A DNA stretch of 64,000 bases from Arhodomonas sp051195215 (GTDB taxonomy: Bacteria; Pseudomonadota; Gammaproteobacteria; Nitrococcales; Nitrococcaceae): positions 1-64,000 of the forward strand of contig NZ_JBNAZM010000011.1 in NCBI RefSeq assembly GCF_051195215.1, written 5' to 3'. The notes under the pieces are model-generated. The model made no database searches, was not told the DNA's origin, and was given only the letters and a program-made list of their open reading frames with translations. Positions 16,197 through 25,685 of the stretch are shown here, piece after piece (the stretch's first letter is position 1; each line of letters starts with the position of its first letter). The position numbers and the translations under genes were made by a program.

Positions 16197-16781
16197 CTAG
16201 CGTGCCGCTATAGTTGCGCGTTCGACGCGCTCGCTCACCACTTCCAGCCACCGCCACAGATAGCCCGCCATGCTGCGGCGTACCAGCATGCGCAGGGCCT
16301 CGTCGGTCCGCCACAGGATGACGGTCGCCTTGGCGAGGCGGGTTTGCGCGCAGGACCCGGGCGCGAAGCGACTGGGGTGCAGGTCGACAGGGGTACCGCG
16401 GGCGAGGAGGGCAGTGGCATCCGGGCCGGTTAGCTCGATACCGGCGTAGCTGCAGTCGGCGGCCGTGATCGCGGCGCGTTGGCCGTGCAGGGCCTCGGCA
16501 AGGGCCTCCCGGGGGGCGGCGTTGTCCGGGTCGGCGACCAGCAGCCATTCGTCGGGGCCCAGCCAGAGCAGGGTGAGCGGCCCGGTGCGGGTGAACGTGT
16601 TGGGGACCACCGCCAGCGGCGTGCCGGCAATTTGCGCCACGGCGTCGGTGAATCCCGATTGCTGCGCCGGACCACGCAGATTGAGCATGCCCCCCGGCTG
16701 CCACGGGGCGATCCGGGTCGAGTCCGCCGTCAGCGGTGTGACGGATGCCAGCGGCCGGTTGCGCACGGGCTCTTCGTTCAT
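16197..16781 (-). CDS. soxG: Sarcosine oxidase gamma subunit
   Basis: This 194-residue subunit of heterotetrameric sarcosine oxidase has a GcvT-like N-terminal fold without catalytic function of its own. The ending, with a SMAGYLWRWLEVV helix, is typical of SoxG. It follows soxA by 13 bases with a GGGAGG site ahead of its ATG. As last gene of the soxBDAG block it completes the complex that oxidatively demethylates sarcosine in the cytoplasm. Confidence 0.9.
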   Translation of the reverse strand: MNEEPVRNRPLASVTPLTADSTRIAPWQPGGMLNLRGPAQQSGFTDAVAQIAGTPLAVVPNTFTRTGPLTLLWLGPDEWLLVADPDNAAPREALAEALHGQRAAITAADCSYAGIELTGPDATALLARGTPVDLHPSRFAPGSCAQTRLAKATVILWRTDEALRMLVRRSMAGYLWRWLEVVSERVERATIAAR

Positions 16782-16794
16782 CGGGACCTCCCGC

Positions 16795-19746
16795 TCACGA
16801 GTCGTAGAACACCGGTTTTGTGACGGTTACCGGGATAACCCCGGTGTCCACGTCCCAGGCATGCAGACGCTCCCCGTGGCGCTCGCGCCCGCCATTGACC
16901 ATGGCGAGGGCAAAGCTGCGACCGATTCGTGCGCCAAAGTAGCTGGAGGTTACCCAGCCCTCCATGGCGAGCGGCGGCTCGCCGGGCTCTGCGATGAGCT
17001 GGGCGCCTTCGGGGACGACGCGCTCGGGGTCGTCCGGCTGCAGCCCCACTAACTGCGGGCGGTCGGGACGCTGGAGCTCGGGGCGGGAGAGGGCGCGCTT
17101 GCCGAGGCAGTCCTTCTTGCCGCTGACGAGCCCCGCCATGCCGAGGTCGATGGGGCTCACCGAGCCGTCGGTGTCCTGCCCGACGATGATGAAGCCCTTC
17201 TCCGCGCGCAGCACGTGCATGGTTTCGGTGCCGTAGGGGGTGGCGCCGTAACGCTCGCCCAGGGCCATCACCCGCTGCCATAGCCACAACCCGTAGTCGG
17301 CGGGCACGCTTAGCTCGAAGGTGAGCTCGCCGCTGAAGCTCACCCGCTGGATACGTCCCTCGATACCGGTGATGCGGCCCTCACGGATGCTCATGAACGG
17401 GAAGGCCTCCGGGTCCAGCTCGATGTCCGTGCCGAGATCGTTTACCAGATCGCGGCTGTGGGGACCGGCCAGAGAGACCGTGGCCCAGTGATCGGTCACC
17501 GAGGTGAGATAGACGTCGAGCTCGGGCCACTCGGTCTGCAGCCATCGCTCCAGCCAGGCGAGTACCCGCGCCGCGCCGCCGGTGGTGGTGGACATGAGGT
17601 AGTGTTGCTCGCCGAGGCGCGCGGTGACGCCGTCGTCGTAGACCATGCCGTTCTCGTCGAGCATCAGCCCGTAGCGGCAGCGCCCCACCTTGAGGCTCTT
17701 CCAGCCGTTGGTGTAGACCCGGTTCAGCAGCTCCGCGGCGTCCGGGCCCTGGATGTCGATCTTGCCCAGGGTGGAGTAGTCGAGCACGCCGATGCCGCGT
17801 TGCGTCGCGAGGCACTCGCGGCGCACGGCGGCGTCCATGTCTTCGCCCTCGCGGGGGTAGTACCAGGCGCGTTTCCACTGACCCACGTCCTCGAAGCGCG
17901 CGCCGTGGGCGGCGTGCCATTCGTGCATGGGCGTGGTGCGCACCGGGTCGAAGCGCTCGCGCTGCTCTTCGGCGATGAGGGCGCCGAAGGTTACCGGCGT
18001 CCACGCCGGGCGGAAGGTGGTGGTGCCCACCTCGCCCACGTCCTCGCCGCGGAGCTCGGCAACGATGCCGGCGCCCACGATGTTGCCGAGCCGGCCCTGG
18101 TCGGTGCCGAAGCCGAGCACGCTGTAGCGCTTGACGTGCTCCATGGCCTGATAGCCCTCTCGCACCGCCAGTGCCAGGTCGGCGACCTTGACGTCGTTCT
18201 GCAGGTCCACGAACGCCGGGCGGTGGCGGCCAGCCGGTTCCGGGGCGCGCCAGAGCACGCGCAGGTGGCCGGGGCCCGGGTCGGCATCGTCCGCGTGTGG
18301 TGGCTCGAAGGCGTGGGCGGTGAAGCCTGCCGCGCCAGCGGCGGCAGCACCGGCCCGGGCGCCCTCTGCGATGGCCGCCGCCGGGTCGAAGGCGCCCCGG
18401 CAGGCACCGGCGCAGTGCACATGCACCGGGCCGTCGCCAGGCACGAACATGGCGTGCGTGGCGTCGTAGGCGACGGCGCCGCGCACGTGGGAGTGCAGGT
18501 GCACCGACGGGTTCCAGCCGCCGGAGACCGCCACGAGATCGCAATCCAGCCGGCGGGCATGGCGCCCGGCGAGATCGGTGATGGTGGCCGCGCTTACTCC
18601 GCGTGTGCCTTGGACGGCCGCCACCGCGGTACCGGCATGCACGGTCACGCCCCGTGCGCGTGCGGCATCGGCGAGCGGGCCCGGTTGCTCGCGGGCATCG
18701 GCGACGGTCACAGGGATCCCCGCCTCGCCGAGGGCGGTGACGCAGGCGTAGGCGCTGTCGTTGTTGGTGAACACCACCGCACGGCTTCCGGGTGCAACGG
18801 CATAGCGGCGCAGGTAGGTGGTCACCGCCGAGGCGGTCATCACGCCGGGGCGGTCGTTGTCGGCGAAGACGATAGGCCGCTCGATGGCGCCGGCGGCGAC
18901 CACCACCTGCCGCGCCCGCACTCGCCAGTAGCGCTCCCGGGGACCACTGCGCTGTGCGGGTGGCAGGTGATCGGTAAGCCGCTCCACCAGTCCCGCGTAA
19001 CCGTGGTCGTAGAGCCCGAACACCGCCGTGCGCGGCAGCACTGTCACCTCCGGATGGGCGGCGAGCTCGGCGAGCACTGCCACCACCCAGTCGGCCGCCG
19101 GGACGCCGTCGAGGCGGGCGTGTCCGTGGAGGAGGCCGCCGCCGAACTCCCATTGCTCGTGGGCGAGGATCACACGCGCGCCGCTGCGGGCGGAGGCGAG
19201 TGCCGCGGCGAGTCCTGCCGGCCCGCCACCGGCGACGAGGACGTCGCAATGGGCGTAGACCCGGTCGTAGACGTCCGGGTCGGGGCCTTCCGGGGCGATG
19301 CCGCTACCCGCCGCCGGGCGTATCACCTGCTCGTAGCGCTCCCACCAGCCCTGGGGCGCCATGAAAGTCTTGTAGTAGAAACCCGCCGGCATGAGCGGCG
19401 CCAGGGCACCGAACGCTGCCTGGGGATCATGGCCGGTGCGGCCCACCACCGGCCACGCATCGAGCCCCTCGTAGAGCTCCGTCTGGGTGGCGCGCTGGTC
19501 GGCCAGCGTCGCCGGGCCGCGGCCGATCTGAAGGATGGCGTTGGGTTCCTCGCTCCCGCGGCCGACGATGCCCCGCGGGCGATGGAGCTTGATGCTGCGG
19601 TTGACCACGCCCACGCCGTTGGCGAGCAGCGCCGAGGCGAGGGTATCGCCGGCGTAGCCGGTGTAGCTCTGGCCGTCGAAAGTAAACGCGAGCGGCCGGT
19701 TGCGGGCGATTCGCCCGCCGCTTGCCAGACGCTGCGGCTGGCTCAT
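16795..19746 (-). CDS. soxA: Sarcosine oxidase alpha subunit
   Basis: This 983-residue subunit has an N-terminal Fer2_4-like domain lacking an obvious Fe-S cysteine set (about 18-105), and a dinucleotide-binding domain with GGGPAG (173-178) for the non-covalent NAD site. C-terminal GcvT folate-binding domains follow (about 590-970). In the complex, the imine made by SoxB moves through a channel to this GcvT domain, where THF captures the carbon as 5,10-methylene-THF. The 4-base overlap with soxD and the SoxG neighbour confirm the operon. Length is normal for the family. Confidence 0.95.
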   Translation of the reverse strand: MSQPQRLASGGRIARNRPLAFTFDGQSYTGYAGDTLASALLANGVGVVNRSIKLHRPRGIVGRGSEEPNAILQIGRGPATLADQRATQTELYEGLDAWPVVGRTGHDPQAAFGALAPLMPAGFYYKTFMAPQGWWERYEQVIRPAAGSGIAPEGPDPDVYDRVYAHCDVLVAGGGPAGLAAALASARSGARVILAHEQWEFGGGLLHGHARLDGVPAADWVVAVLAELAAHPEVTVLPRTAVFGLYDHGYAGLVERLTDHLPPAQRSGPRERYWRVRARQVVVAAGAIERPIVFADNDRPGVMTASAVTTYLRRYAVAPGSRAVVFTNNDSAYACVTALGEAGIPVTVADAREQPGPLADAARARGVTVHAGTAVAAVQGTRGVSAATITDLAGRHARRLDCDLVAVSGGWNPSVHLHSHVRGAVAYDATHAMFVPGDGPVHVHCAGACRGAFDPAAAIAEGARAGAAAAGAAGFTAHAFEPPHADDADPGPGHLRVLWRAPEPAGRHRPAFVDLQNDVKVADLALAVREGYQAMEHVKRYSVLGFGTDQGRLGNIVGAGIVAELRGEDVGEVGTTTFRPAWTPVTFGALIAEEQRERFDPVRTTPMHEWHAAHGARFEDVGQWKRAWYYPREGEDMDAAVRRECLATQRGIGVLDYSTLGKIDIQGPDAAELLNRVYTNGWKSLKVGRCRYGLMLDENGMVYDDGVTARLGEQHYLMSTTTGGAARVLAWLERWLQTEWPELDVYLTSVTDHWATVSLAGPHSRDLVNDLGTDIELDPEAFPFMSIREGRITGIEGRIQRVSFSGELTFELSVPADYGLWLWQRVMALGERYGATPYGTETMHVLRAEKGFIIVGQDTDGSVSPIDLGMAGLVSGKKDCLGKRALSRPELQRPDRPQLVGLQPDDPERVVPEGAQLIAEPGEPPLAMEGWVTSSYFGARIGRSFALAMVNGGRERHGERLHAWDVDTGVIPVTVTKPVFYDS

Positions 19747-20024
19747 GCCTCACCTCCCGGCGGTGCCTCGTCCATGCGGTAGACCGAGTGAATCACGTAG
19801 GTGGCGGTGTCGCGTTCCACGTTGAACCAGCGGCGGCAGCCGTGGGTGTGTACCCATTGCTCACGGTGGCGGCCCTTGGGGTTGCTACGCATGAAAAGAT
19901 AATCCGCCCATTCCGTGTCGGAGCAGGCGTCCGGCTCCGGCGGCCGGCGGATATGCGCCTCGCCGCCGCAAGTGAACTCGCTCTCGTCGCGGGGGCCGCA
20001 CCAGGGGCAGTCGATCAGGAGCAT
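19743..20024 (-). CDS. soxD: Sarcosine oxidase delta subunit (zinc-binding)
   Basis: This 93-residue subunit carries the expected zinc ligands of SoxD: Cys6 and Cys9 (CPWC), His59 and Cys63 (HTHGC). It gives structural support in the heterotetramer. It overlaps soxA by 4 bases. Unusually, 292 bases containing palindromic repeats separate it from soxB, whereas the two genes normally abut. Confidence 0.95.
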   Translation of the reverse strand: MLLIDCPWCGPRDESEFTCGGEAHIRRPPEPDACSDTEWADYLFMRSNPKGRHREQWVHTHGCRRWFNVERDTATYVIHSVYRMDEAPPGGEA

Positions 20025-20094
20025 GGGATGGTGGCCTCGGTTTCAAGTCGAAGGTTGAAAGTTGCGAGTGGTCCATGCCGTCGCCGTGGCAGCG

Positions 20095-20126
20095 CGTAGG
20101 GCGGATGTAGCGAAGCGCAATCCGCC
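20095..20126 (+). repeat. GTAGGG-type palindromic repeat, copy 1
   Basis: It reads CGTAGGGCGGATGTAGCGAA then GCGCAATCCGCC; GGCGGAT pairs with ATCCGCC. This wording matches a palindromic repeat type that I recall as widespread between proteobacterial genes. Confidence 0.75.
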
Positions 20127-20196
20127 AACGTCGGCGTCGATGTGGGCAGCACGAACGTCAGTAGTGTTCCGCGCTCCCGGCGCCGAGCTCTTGGGC

Positions 20197-20228
20197 GGTG
20201 GGTTGCGCTTCGCTTCACCCACCCTACG
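20197..20228 (-). repeat. GTAGGG-type palindromic repeat, copy 2 (inverted)
   Basis: On the minus strand it reads CGTAGGGTGGGTGAAGCGAA then GCGCAACCCACC. It is the same type as copy 1, in opposite orientation and 70 bases away. Confidence 0.75.
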
Positions 20229-20316
20229 GTGCTACCAGAGACGTGCCGAGGCGTTACTACTGCCGAAGCACGGTTGCGAAGTTGCCAGCCGCTACCGCGA
20301 GGCATCGCCGCGCCCC

Positions 20317-21567
20317 TCAGTGCGCCACCGCCGCCGCCCCATGCTCGTCCACCAGCGCCCCGCGCTCGAACCGGTCCAGTGCAAACGCAGCGTTGATGGG
20401 ATGGGGCTCGTCGTGGGCGATGGTGTGAGCGAACACCCAGCCGGAGCCCGGTGTGGCCTTGAAGCCGCCGGTGCCCCAGCCGCAATTGAAGTAGAGCCCG
20501 CCCACCGGCGTCTTGCCGATGATGGGCGAGGCGTCCGGGCAGACGTCCACGATGCCGCCCCAGTGCCTGAGCAGGCGCAGGCGGCTGAATAGGGGGTAGA
20601 GCTCCAGCAGCGCGGCGAGGAAGTGCTCGATCACCTGGAAGCTGCCGCGCTGGCCGTAGCCGTTGTAGCCGTCGATGCCCGCGCCGATGACGAGCTCGCC
20701 TTTGTCCGACTGGCTTACGTACACGTGGATGGCGTTGGACATCACCACCGTGTCGAGCACGGGTTTGAGCGGCTCGGAGACCAGCGCTTGCAGCGGGTGG
20801 CTTTCGATGGGCAGGCGGAAGCCCGCCATCTCCGCGAGCACCCCGGCGTGGCCGGCGACCACCACGCCCACCCGCTCGGCGTCGATGGGCCCGCGGCTGG
20901 TATCCACACCCACCACACGGCCGTTGTCGCGGCGAATGCCGGTGACCTCGCAGTTCTCCACGATGTCCACGCCCAGGTTGTCGGCGGCGCGGGCGAAGCC
21001 CCAGGCGACGGCATCGTGGCGAGCAATGCCCGCGCGCGGCTGGTAGGAGGCGCCGAGTACCGGGTAGCGGATGTCCGGCCCGGTGTTGATGAACGGCACC
21101 AGCCGCTTGACCCCTTCGGTGTCCAGTACCTCGCCATCGATACCGTTCAAGCGGTTGGCATTCACCCGGCGGCGGATGTCGCGCATGTCCTGGAGGTTGT
21201 GCCCCAGGTTGAGTACGCCGCGCTGACTGAACATGACGTTGAAGTTGATTTCCCGGGAAAGCCCCTCCCAGAGCTGCATGGCCTTTTCGTAGAGGCCCGC
21301 CGAGGCGCCCCAGAGGTAGTTGGAGCGCACGATGGTGGTGTTGCGCCCGGTGTTGCCGCCGCCGATCCAGCCACGCTCGAGGACCGCGACGTCGGTGATG
21401 CCGTGCTCCTTGGCGAGGTAGAAGGCGGTGGCAAGGCCGTGGCCGCCGCCGCCGACGATGATCACGCGGTAACGGCGCTTGGGGGCGGCCGTGCGCCACG
21501 CGGGCCGCCAGTGGCGGTGTCCGCGCAGCGCGTGGCCGGCGAGGTGGAAGGCGGAATAGCGCTGCAT
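20317..21567 (-). CDS. soxB: Sarcosine oxidase beta subunit
   Basis: This 416-residue flavoprotein subunit oxidises sarcosine at non-covalent FAD and passes electrons through covalent FMN shared with SoxA to oxygen. The ADP-binding fold VIIVGGGGHGLATAFYLAKE lies near residue 35, and the C-terminal GWGTGGFKATPGSG motif is typical of DAO-family SoxB proteins. The start MQRYSAFHL at 21567 gives the standard N-terminus. Upstream in-frame sequence overlaps the dimethylglycine gene and is rejected. It lies 25 bases downstream of that gene, in one operon. Confidence 0.94.
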   Translation of the reverse strand: MQRYSAFHLAGHALRGHRHWRPAWRTAAPKRRYRVIIVGGGGHGLATAFYLAKEHGITDVAVLERGWIGGGNTGRNTTIVRSNYLWGASAGLYEKAMQLWEGLSREINFNVMFSQRGVLNLGHNLQDMRDIRRRVNANRLNGIDGEVLDTEGVKRLVPFINTGPDIRYPVLGASYQPRAGIARHDAVAWGFARAADNLGVDIVENCEVTGIRRDNGRVVGVDTSRGPIDAERVGVVVAGHAGVLAEMAGFRLPIESHPLQALVSEPLKPVLDTVVMSNAIHVYVSQSDKGELVIGAGIDGYNGYGQRGSFQVIEHFLAALLELYPLFSRLRLLRHWGGIVDVCPDASPIIGKTPVGGLYFNCGWGTGGFKATPGSGWVFAHTIAHDEPHPINAAFALDRFERGALVDEHGAAAVAH

Positions 21568-21592
21568 GGTGGCTCTCTCCCACGGCCGGTCC

Positions 21593-24157
21593 CTAGGACT
21601 TCGGGCGCTCGTTGTCCGGGTCGTAGAGGGCGCGGTAGCCCACCGCCTCCACGCGAAGGGGATAGTGCTCTTGGAAGTACTCCATGGTGAGCGTGCGCCC
21701 CTGCTGGGCGTACTCCACCGGCAGATAGCCCAGGGCAATGTTGGCGCCGACAGAGGGCCCGTAGACCACGCTGGTCGTGTAGGAGCGCCGCCCGGCGGCG
21801 TCCACCAGCACCGCGCCGGTGTCCGGGTCGAGGATGGGCCACTGTCCCACCGGGTAGCGGGCGACGCCGTTGGCATCCACGTTGTCCTGCAGAGTCATGG
21901 TGCAGAGGTACGCCGGCTGGTGCTCGCGCTCGCGCTGCTCGACGTACGCCGCCTTGCCGTGGAAGTCCGCGGCCTTGACCTTGGGGCGGGCGAGGCCGGC
22001 CTCGTAGAGGTTGTACTCGGTGAGCAGATCCACGTTCTGCAGGCGCAGGCTCTTCTCCAGCCGCCGGGTGTTGGCGTAGGTCTCGATCCCCACCGGGGTG
22101 ACGCCCTGCTCGTAGAGCAGATCCCACAGTGCAAGGCCGTAGCTGAAGGGCGCGTAGAGTTCCCAGCCCTGCTCGCCCACGTAGGAGATGCGGAACGCCC
22201 ACACCGGCAGGCCGCGCACCCGGATCTCCCGGGCGGTGGCGAAGGGGAAGCGCTCGGGGTCGAGACCGGTGGGGTCGTCGGCGACCGCCTGCAGCGTCGT
22301 TCGCGCGTTGGGGCCCCATAGTCCCAACGTGGCGAGCGCGTCGCTGCGGTCCTCGAAGTGCACGCGGAAACCGCGGTCCTTGCGCATGCGCTGCATCCAC
22401 ACCAGGTCGCGGTGGCCGGTGTCGCCGCCGCAGACCACGCGGTAGGCGTCCGCGGCGAGGCGGATGACGGTGAGATCCGAACGCACGCCGCCAACGGCAT
22501 CCAGGAAGTGGGTGTAGACGCCCTTGCCGATGGGCTGATGACCGCCCACCTTCGCCACGGAAAGATACTCCATAAAGGCCTCGGCGTCCGGGCCGGAGAC
22601 GTCGTAGATGGCGAAGTGGGAGAGGTTCACCATGCCCACGTTCTCGCTCAGGGCGAGGTGCTCGGCGTTGGAGACCCGCCAGAAGTGGCGGTTGTCCCAC
22701 TCGGCCTCGCGCACCGGTACCCGCTCGCGGTAGACGTCGAGGAGGTGCTCGTTGGCGGCGTAGCCGTGGGCGCGCTCCCAGCCGGCCGCCTCCAGGAAGT
22801 GGGCGCCGAGCTCGACCTCCCGGGGCCAGAATGGGCTGCGGCGCAGGTTGCGCCCGTTCTCGTAGGGCTCGCGCGGGTGCACCGGCGGGTTGTAGATCTT
22901 CCTGCCGGTCTCGACGCAGCGTCCGTAGACGTAGGCGGGTGTCTTCTGCACCGGGTAGAAGCGGGCGATGTCGATGCCGAACGGATCGAGCGCCGGGCGC
23001 CCGGTGGTCATCCAGTCGGCGAGCACCTTGCCCATGCCCGGGCCGTCCTTCACCCACACCGCCTCGCAGAACCACAGCCCGCGCGTCTCCGGGGACTCGC
23101 CCACGAGGGAGCCGCCGTCCACCGTGATGGACATGAGGCCGTTGAACGAGTGCTTCTCGTCCCAGCCGAGATCCCCGAGGATGGGCATCACCTCCATTGC
23201 CCGCTCGTAGGCGTGCATCACCTGATCGGCGTGAAGATCGCGCATGGACGGCGACAGCCGCGCCTCCGTGGGCTCGGCGATGTCCCGCGGGTGCACCAGC
23301 CGGGGCGCCACCTGCTCGTAGTAGCCCCACTCGATCTGCCCGCCCTCGGAGGTGGTAGGGTCGCCGGTGTCGCGCATGTACGAGGAGTTGCCCTGATCGC
23401 GGAAGAGCGGGTAGCCGATCTCCTTGCCGGTGCCGGCGAAGGCGTCGTAGGGCCCGAAGAAGAGCAGCGGATGCTCGATGGGCATCAGCGGCAGCCGTGC
23501 GCCCGCTATCTCCGCCACCAACGGCCCCCAGATGCCGGCTGCGAGCACCACCAGCGGCGTTTCGATGTAGCCCTTGCGGGTTTCCACGCCGCAGACGCGA
23601 CCGTTTTGCACGTCAACGGCGAGGGCCGGGGTGTTGGCGAAGGTGCGAAGCTTGCCGCTCGCCACCGCCTCCTCGATGAGCAAACCGGCGACGCGCTGGG
23701 AGCGGGGAATCACCAAGCCCGCGTCCGGATCCCACATGGCGCCCTGGATGGCGCTCTGCTCCAACAGCGGAAAGCGCTCCTTGGCCCCGGCCGGGTCGAT
23801 CAGCGAGACGTTGGTGCCGAATGCCTTGCCGGAGCCCACCTTACGCTTTAGCTCCTCCATGCGCTCGTCGTCGCCCACCCGGGCCACCTCCATGCCGCCG
23901 ATGCGGCTGTAATGGCCGAGCTGTTCGTAGAAGCGGCGGCTGTAGGTGGTGGTGTAGCACGACATCTTGTCGTGGGCGGTCATGAAGCAGAAATCCGACG
24001 CGTGGGAGGTGGAGCTGATATCCGAGGGAATCGCGGACTTCTCCAGGCCGATGATGTTCTGCCAGCCCTGCTCGATCAGATGGTGGGCCACAGAGGCGCC
24101 GACGATGCCGCCCTGGCCGATGATCACGACGTCCGCATGCTTGGGTAGACTCGCCAT
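21593..24157 (-). CDS. Dimethylglycine/sarcosine dehydrogenase-like FAD-GcvT flavoprotein
   Basis: This 854-residue protein has an N-terminal DAO-type FAD domain (1-390; Rossmann motif GQGGIVG, 14-20) and a C-terminal GcvT folate domain (about 430-850). His52 in the STSHASDF segment aligns with the histidine that carries covalent FAD in mitochondrial dimethylglycine dehydrogenase, so covalent flavin is likely. Members of this family convert dimethylglycine to sarcosine, with THF taking the one-carbon unit. Position upstream of soxB fits dimethylglycine then sarcosine then glycine. Sarcosine or a related amine remains a possible substrate. Confidence 0.85.
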   Translation of the reverse strand: MASLPKHADVVIIGQGGIVGASVAHHLIEQGWQNIIGLEKSAIPSDISSTSHASDFCFMTAHDKMSCYTTTYSRRFYEQLGHYSRIGGMEVARVGDDERMEELKRKVGSGKAFGTNVSLIDPAGAKERFPLLEQSAIQGAMWDPDAGLVIPRSQRVAGLLIEEAVASGKLRTFANTPALAVDVQNGRVCGVETRKGYIETPLVVLAAGIWGPLVAEIAGARLPLMPIEHPLLFFGPYDAFAGTGKEIGYPLFRDQGNSSYMRDTGDPTTSEGGQIEWGYYEQVAPRLVHPRDIAEPTEARLSPSMRDLHADQVMHAYERAMEVMPILGDLGWDEKHSFNGLMSITVDGGSLVGESPETRGLWFCEAVWVKDGPGMGKVLADWMTTGRPALDPFGIDIARFYPVQKTPAYVYGRCVETGRKIYNPPVHPREPYENGRNLRRSPFWPREVELGAHFLEAAGWERAHGYAANEHLLDVYRERVPVREAEWDNRHFWRVSNAEHLALSENVGMVNLSHFAIYDVSGPDAEAFMEYLSVAKVGGHQPIGKGVYTHFLDAVGGVRSDLTVIRLAADAYRVVCGGDTGHRDLVWMQRMRKDRGFRVHFEDRSDALATLGLWGPNARTTLQAVADDPTGLDPERFPFATAREIRVRGLPVWAFRISYVGEQGWELYAPFSYGLALWDLLYEQGVTPVGIETYANTRRLEKSLRLQNVDLLTEYNLYEAGLARPKVKAADFHGKAAYVEQREREHQPAYLCTMTLQDNVDANGVARYPVGQWPILDPDTGAVLVDAAGRRSYTTSVVYGPSVGANIALGYLPVEYAQQGRTLTMEYFQEHYPLRVEAVGYRALYDPDNERPKS

Positions 24158-24488
24158 GGCCTCTCACTCCCGTTGACCGCCCAGTGGGGCGACGCCGTCG
24201 AGCGCCGTCGCCTCGTGACTTGACATTCACAGTAGTGAAAGCGCCGTGTCCGCCGCTTTCCGGCGGCGACGGCCACTTGCGTGGCTGCGACGGGGGGCGG
24301 CGACGCCGATTTCTCCGTGCGCGACACCGCGGCACGCGGTGGCGCACACGCCTAAATGGCCGTCGTCCACGGCGCCATGGCGGGAGCGCCGTGGGGCTAG
24401 CTTGCTTGCAACGGACGGTCACACAGCGGTGTCGGTCCGCGGCTCAAAGGGCGAGACGCCCGTACGCAAGTGTAAGGAGGATGAGCCC
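24158..24488. promoter_or_regulatory. Divergent promoter region of the demethylation island
   Basis: These 331 bases hold no gene and separate the minus-strand dimethylglycine-sox operon from the plus-strand demethylase-MetF pair. A small perfect palindrome, TTCAC-AGTA-GTGAA (24226-24239), near the left side could be an operator. A strong Shine-Dalgarno AAGGAGG (24473-24479) precedes the right-hand gene. Confidence 0.5.
24226..24239. promoter_or_regulatory. Candidate operator palindrome
   Basis: TTCACAGTAGTGAA has 5-base arms with a 4-base spacer, 69 bases from the dimethylglycine gene start. It could be a regulator site, but no identity with a known GbdR site is claimed. Confidence 0.3.
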
Positions 24489-25685
24489 ATGTCCCAGGTC
24501 GTCGAGAGCGTCACGCATAGCCACGAGGCCCCCGAGATCCTGCTCTATCCGCGGATCCGCAAATCGCCGTTCTTCTACGCCTCACGCCGGCACGGCGTGC
24601 GTAAGTACAGCGTCTACAACCATCACTATCACCCGCGGCTGTACACCGACCCGGTGGACGAGTACTGGGCGCTGGTGCAGGGCGTCACCCTCTGGGACGT
24701 GGGGGTGGAGCGCCAGATCGAGATCAGCGGCCCGGACGCCTTCGAGTTCACCCAGCGCCTGGTGCCCCGGGACATGCGCAAGTGCAAGGTCGGTCAGTGC
24801 AAGTACGTCTTCGTCACCGCGCCCGACGGCGGCATCATCAACGACCCGGTGCTGCTGCGCATCGAGGAGAACCGCTTCTGGCTGTCGCTCGCCGACAGCG
24901 ATGTGCTCCTGTGGTGCCAGGGTGTTGCGCTGAACTCCGGGCTCGACGTGACCATCCAGGAGGTGGACGTCGCGCCGGTGCAGGTGCAGGGGCCCAAGGC
25001 CAAGCAGGTGATGGTGGATCTTTTCGGCGAGCGCGTGCTGGAGATTCCCTACTACTACTGCATGGACGCGGAGATCGACGGCATGTCCGTGGTGATCTCG
25101 CGCACCGGCTACTCCGGGGAGATCGGCTACGAGATCTACCTGCGCGAGGCGAGCCGCTACGGTGAGCAGCTCTGGCAGCGCGTGTTCGAGGCCGGCCGAC
25201 CCCATGGCATACAGGTGATCGGCCCCTGCCACATCCGCCGCATCGAGGGGGCCATCCTCGCCTTCGGCTGCGACATCTGGTACGACACCAATCCCTTCGA
25301 GGTGGGGATGGGCTACGACTGGATGGTGGATATGCGCGGCAACGATGACTTCATCGGCCGGGCGGCGCTGGAGCGCATCAAGCGCGAGGGCGTCAGCCGC
25401 AAGCTCGTGGGCGTGGAGATCGACGGCCCGAGCGTGGGGCATTTCACCGATGGCACCATGATCGATGTCTTCCCGGTGTACGATGCCACCGGCCAACGCA
25501 TCGGCAAGGTCACCTCGGCGACGCACTCGCCGCGGCTCGAGAAGAACATCGGCTACGCCATGGTGCCCGTCGAGCATGCCGAGATAGGCACCGAGCTGCG
25601 CATCGAGGCGAACACCGGCGTGCAGGATGCGGTGGTCGTGCCCAAGCCATTCCATGACCCGCGCAAGGAGACGCCGAAGGGATGA
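24489..25685 (+). CDS. DmdA-like GcvT-family THF-dependent demethylase
   Basis: This 398-residue protein is made only of the GcvT/aminomethyltransferase fold. Segments such as RKYSVYNHHY, WDVGVERQIEISG, KVGQCKYVF, NDPVLLRI and SLADSDVLLWCQGVAL resemble DMSP demethylase DmdA more than glycine-cleavage T protein. DmdA moves a methyl group to THF, giving 5-methyl-THF. It is coupled (ATGA) to a MetF-like gene, which would handle that product. DMSP, glycine betaine or another methylated osmolyte are possible substrates. The sequence alone cannot decide. Confidence 0.8.
   Translation: MSQVVESVTHSHEAPEILLYPRIRKSPFFYASRRHGVRKYSVYNHHYHPRLYTDPVDEYWALVQGVTLWDVGVERQIEISGPDAFEFTQRLVPRDMRKCKVGQCKYVFVTAPDGGIINDPVLLRIEENRFWLSLADSDVLLWCQGVALNSGLDVTIQEVDVAPVQVQGPKAKQVMVDLFGERVLEIPYYYCMDAEIDGMSVVISRTGYSGEIGYEIYLREASRYGEQLWQRVFEAGRPHGIQVIGPCHIRRIEGAILAFGCDIWYDTNPFEVGMGYDWMVDMRGNDDFIGRAALERIKREGVSRKLVGVEIDGPSVGHFTDGTMIDVFPVYDATGQRIGKVTSATHSPRLEKNIGYAMVPVEHAEIGTELRIEANTGVQDAVVVPKPFHDPRKETPKG

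Larger units (their letters stand above)
20025..20316. other. Repeat-filled gap between soxB and soxD
   Basis: There is no gene here. It contains two GTAGGG-type palindromic repeats in opposite orientation (20095-20126 and 20197-20228), plus an AAGTCGAAGGTTGAAAGTT stretch like the repeats elsewhere in the window. The gap interrupts an operon that is usually contiguous. Confidence 0.7.

Noticed and set aside
17458..19782. Long plus-strand open frame opposite soxA (774 codons)
   Set aside because: It is antisense to a clear SoxA, its composition reflects high-GC codon bias of the opposite strand, and it has no recognisable domain.
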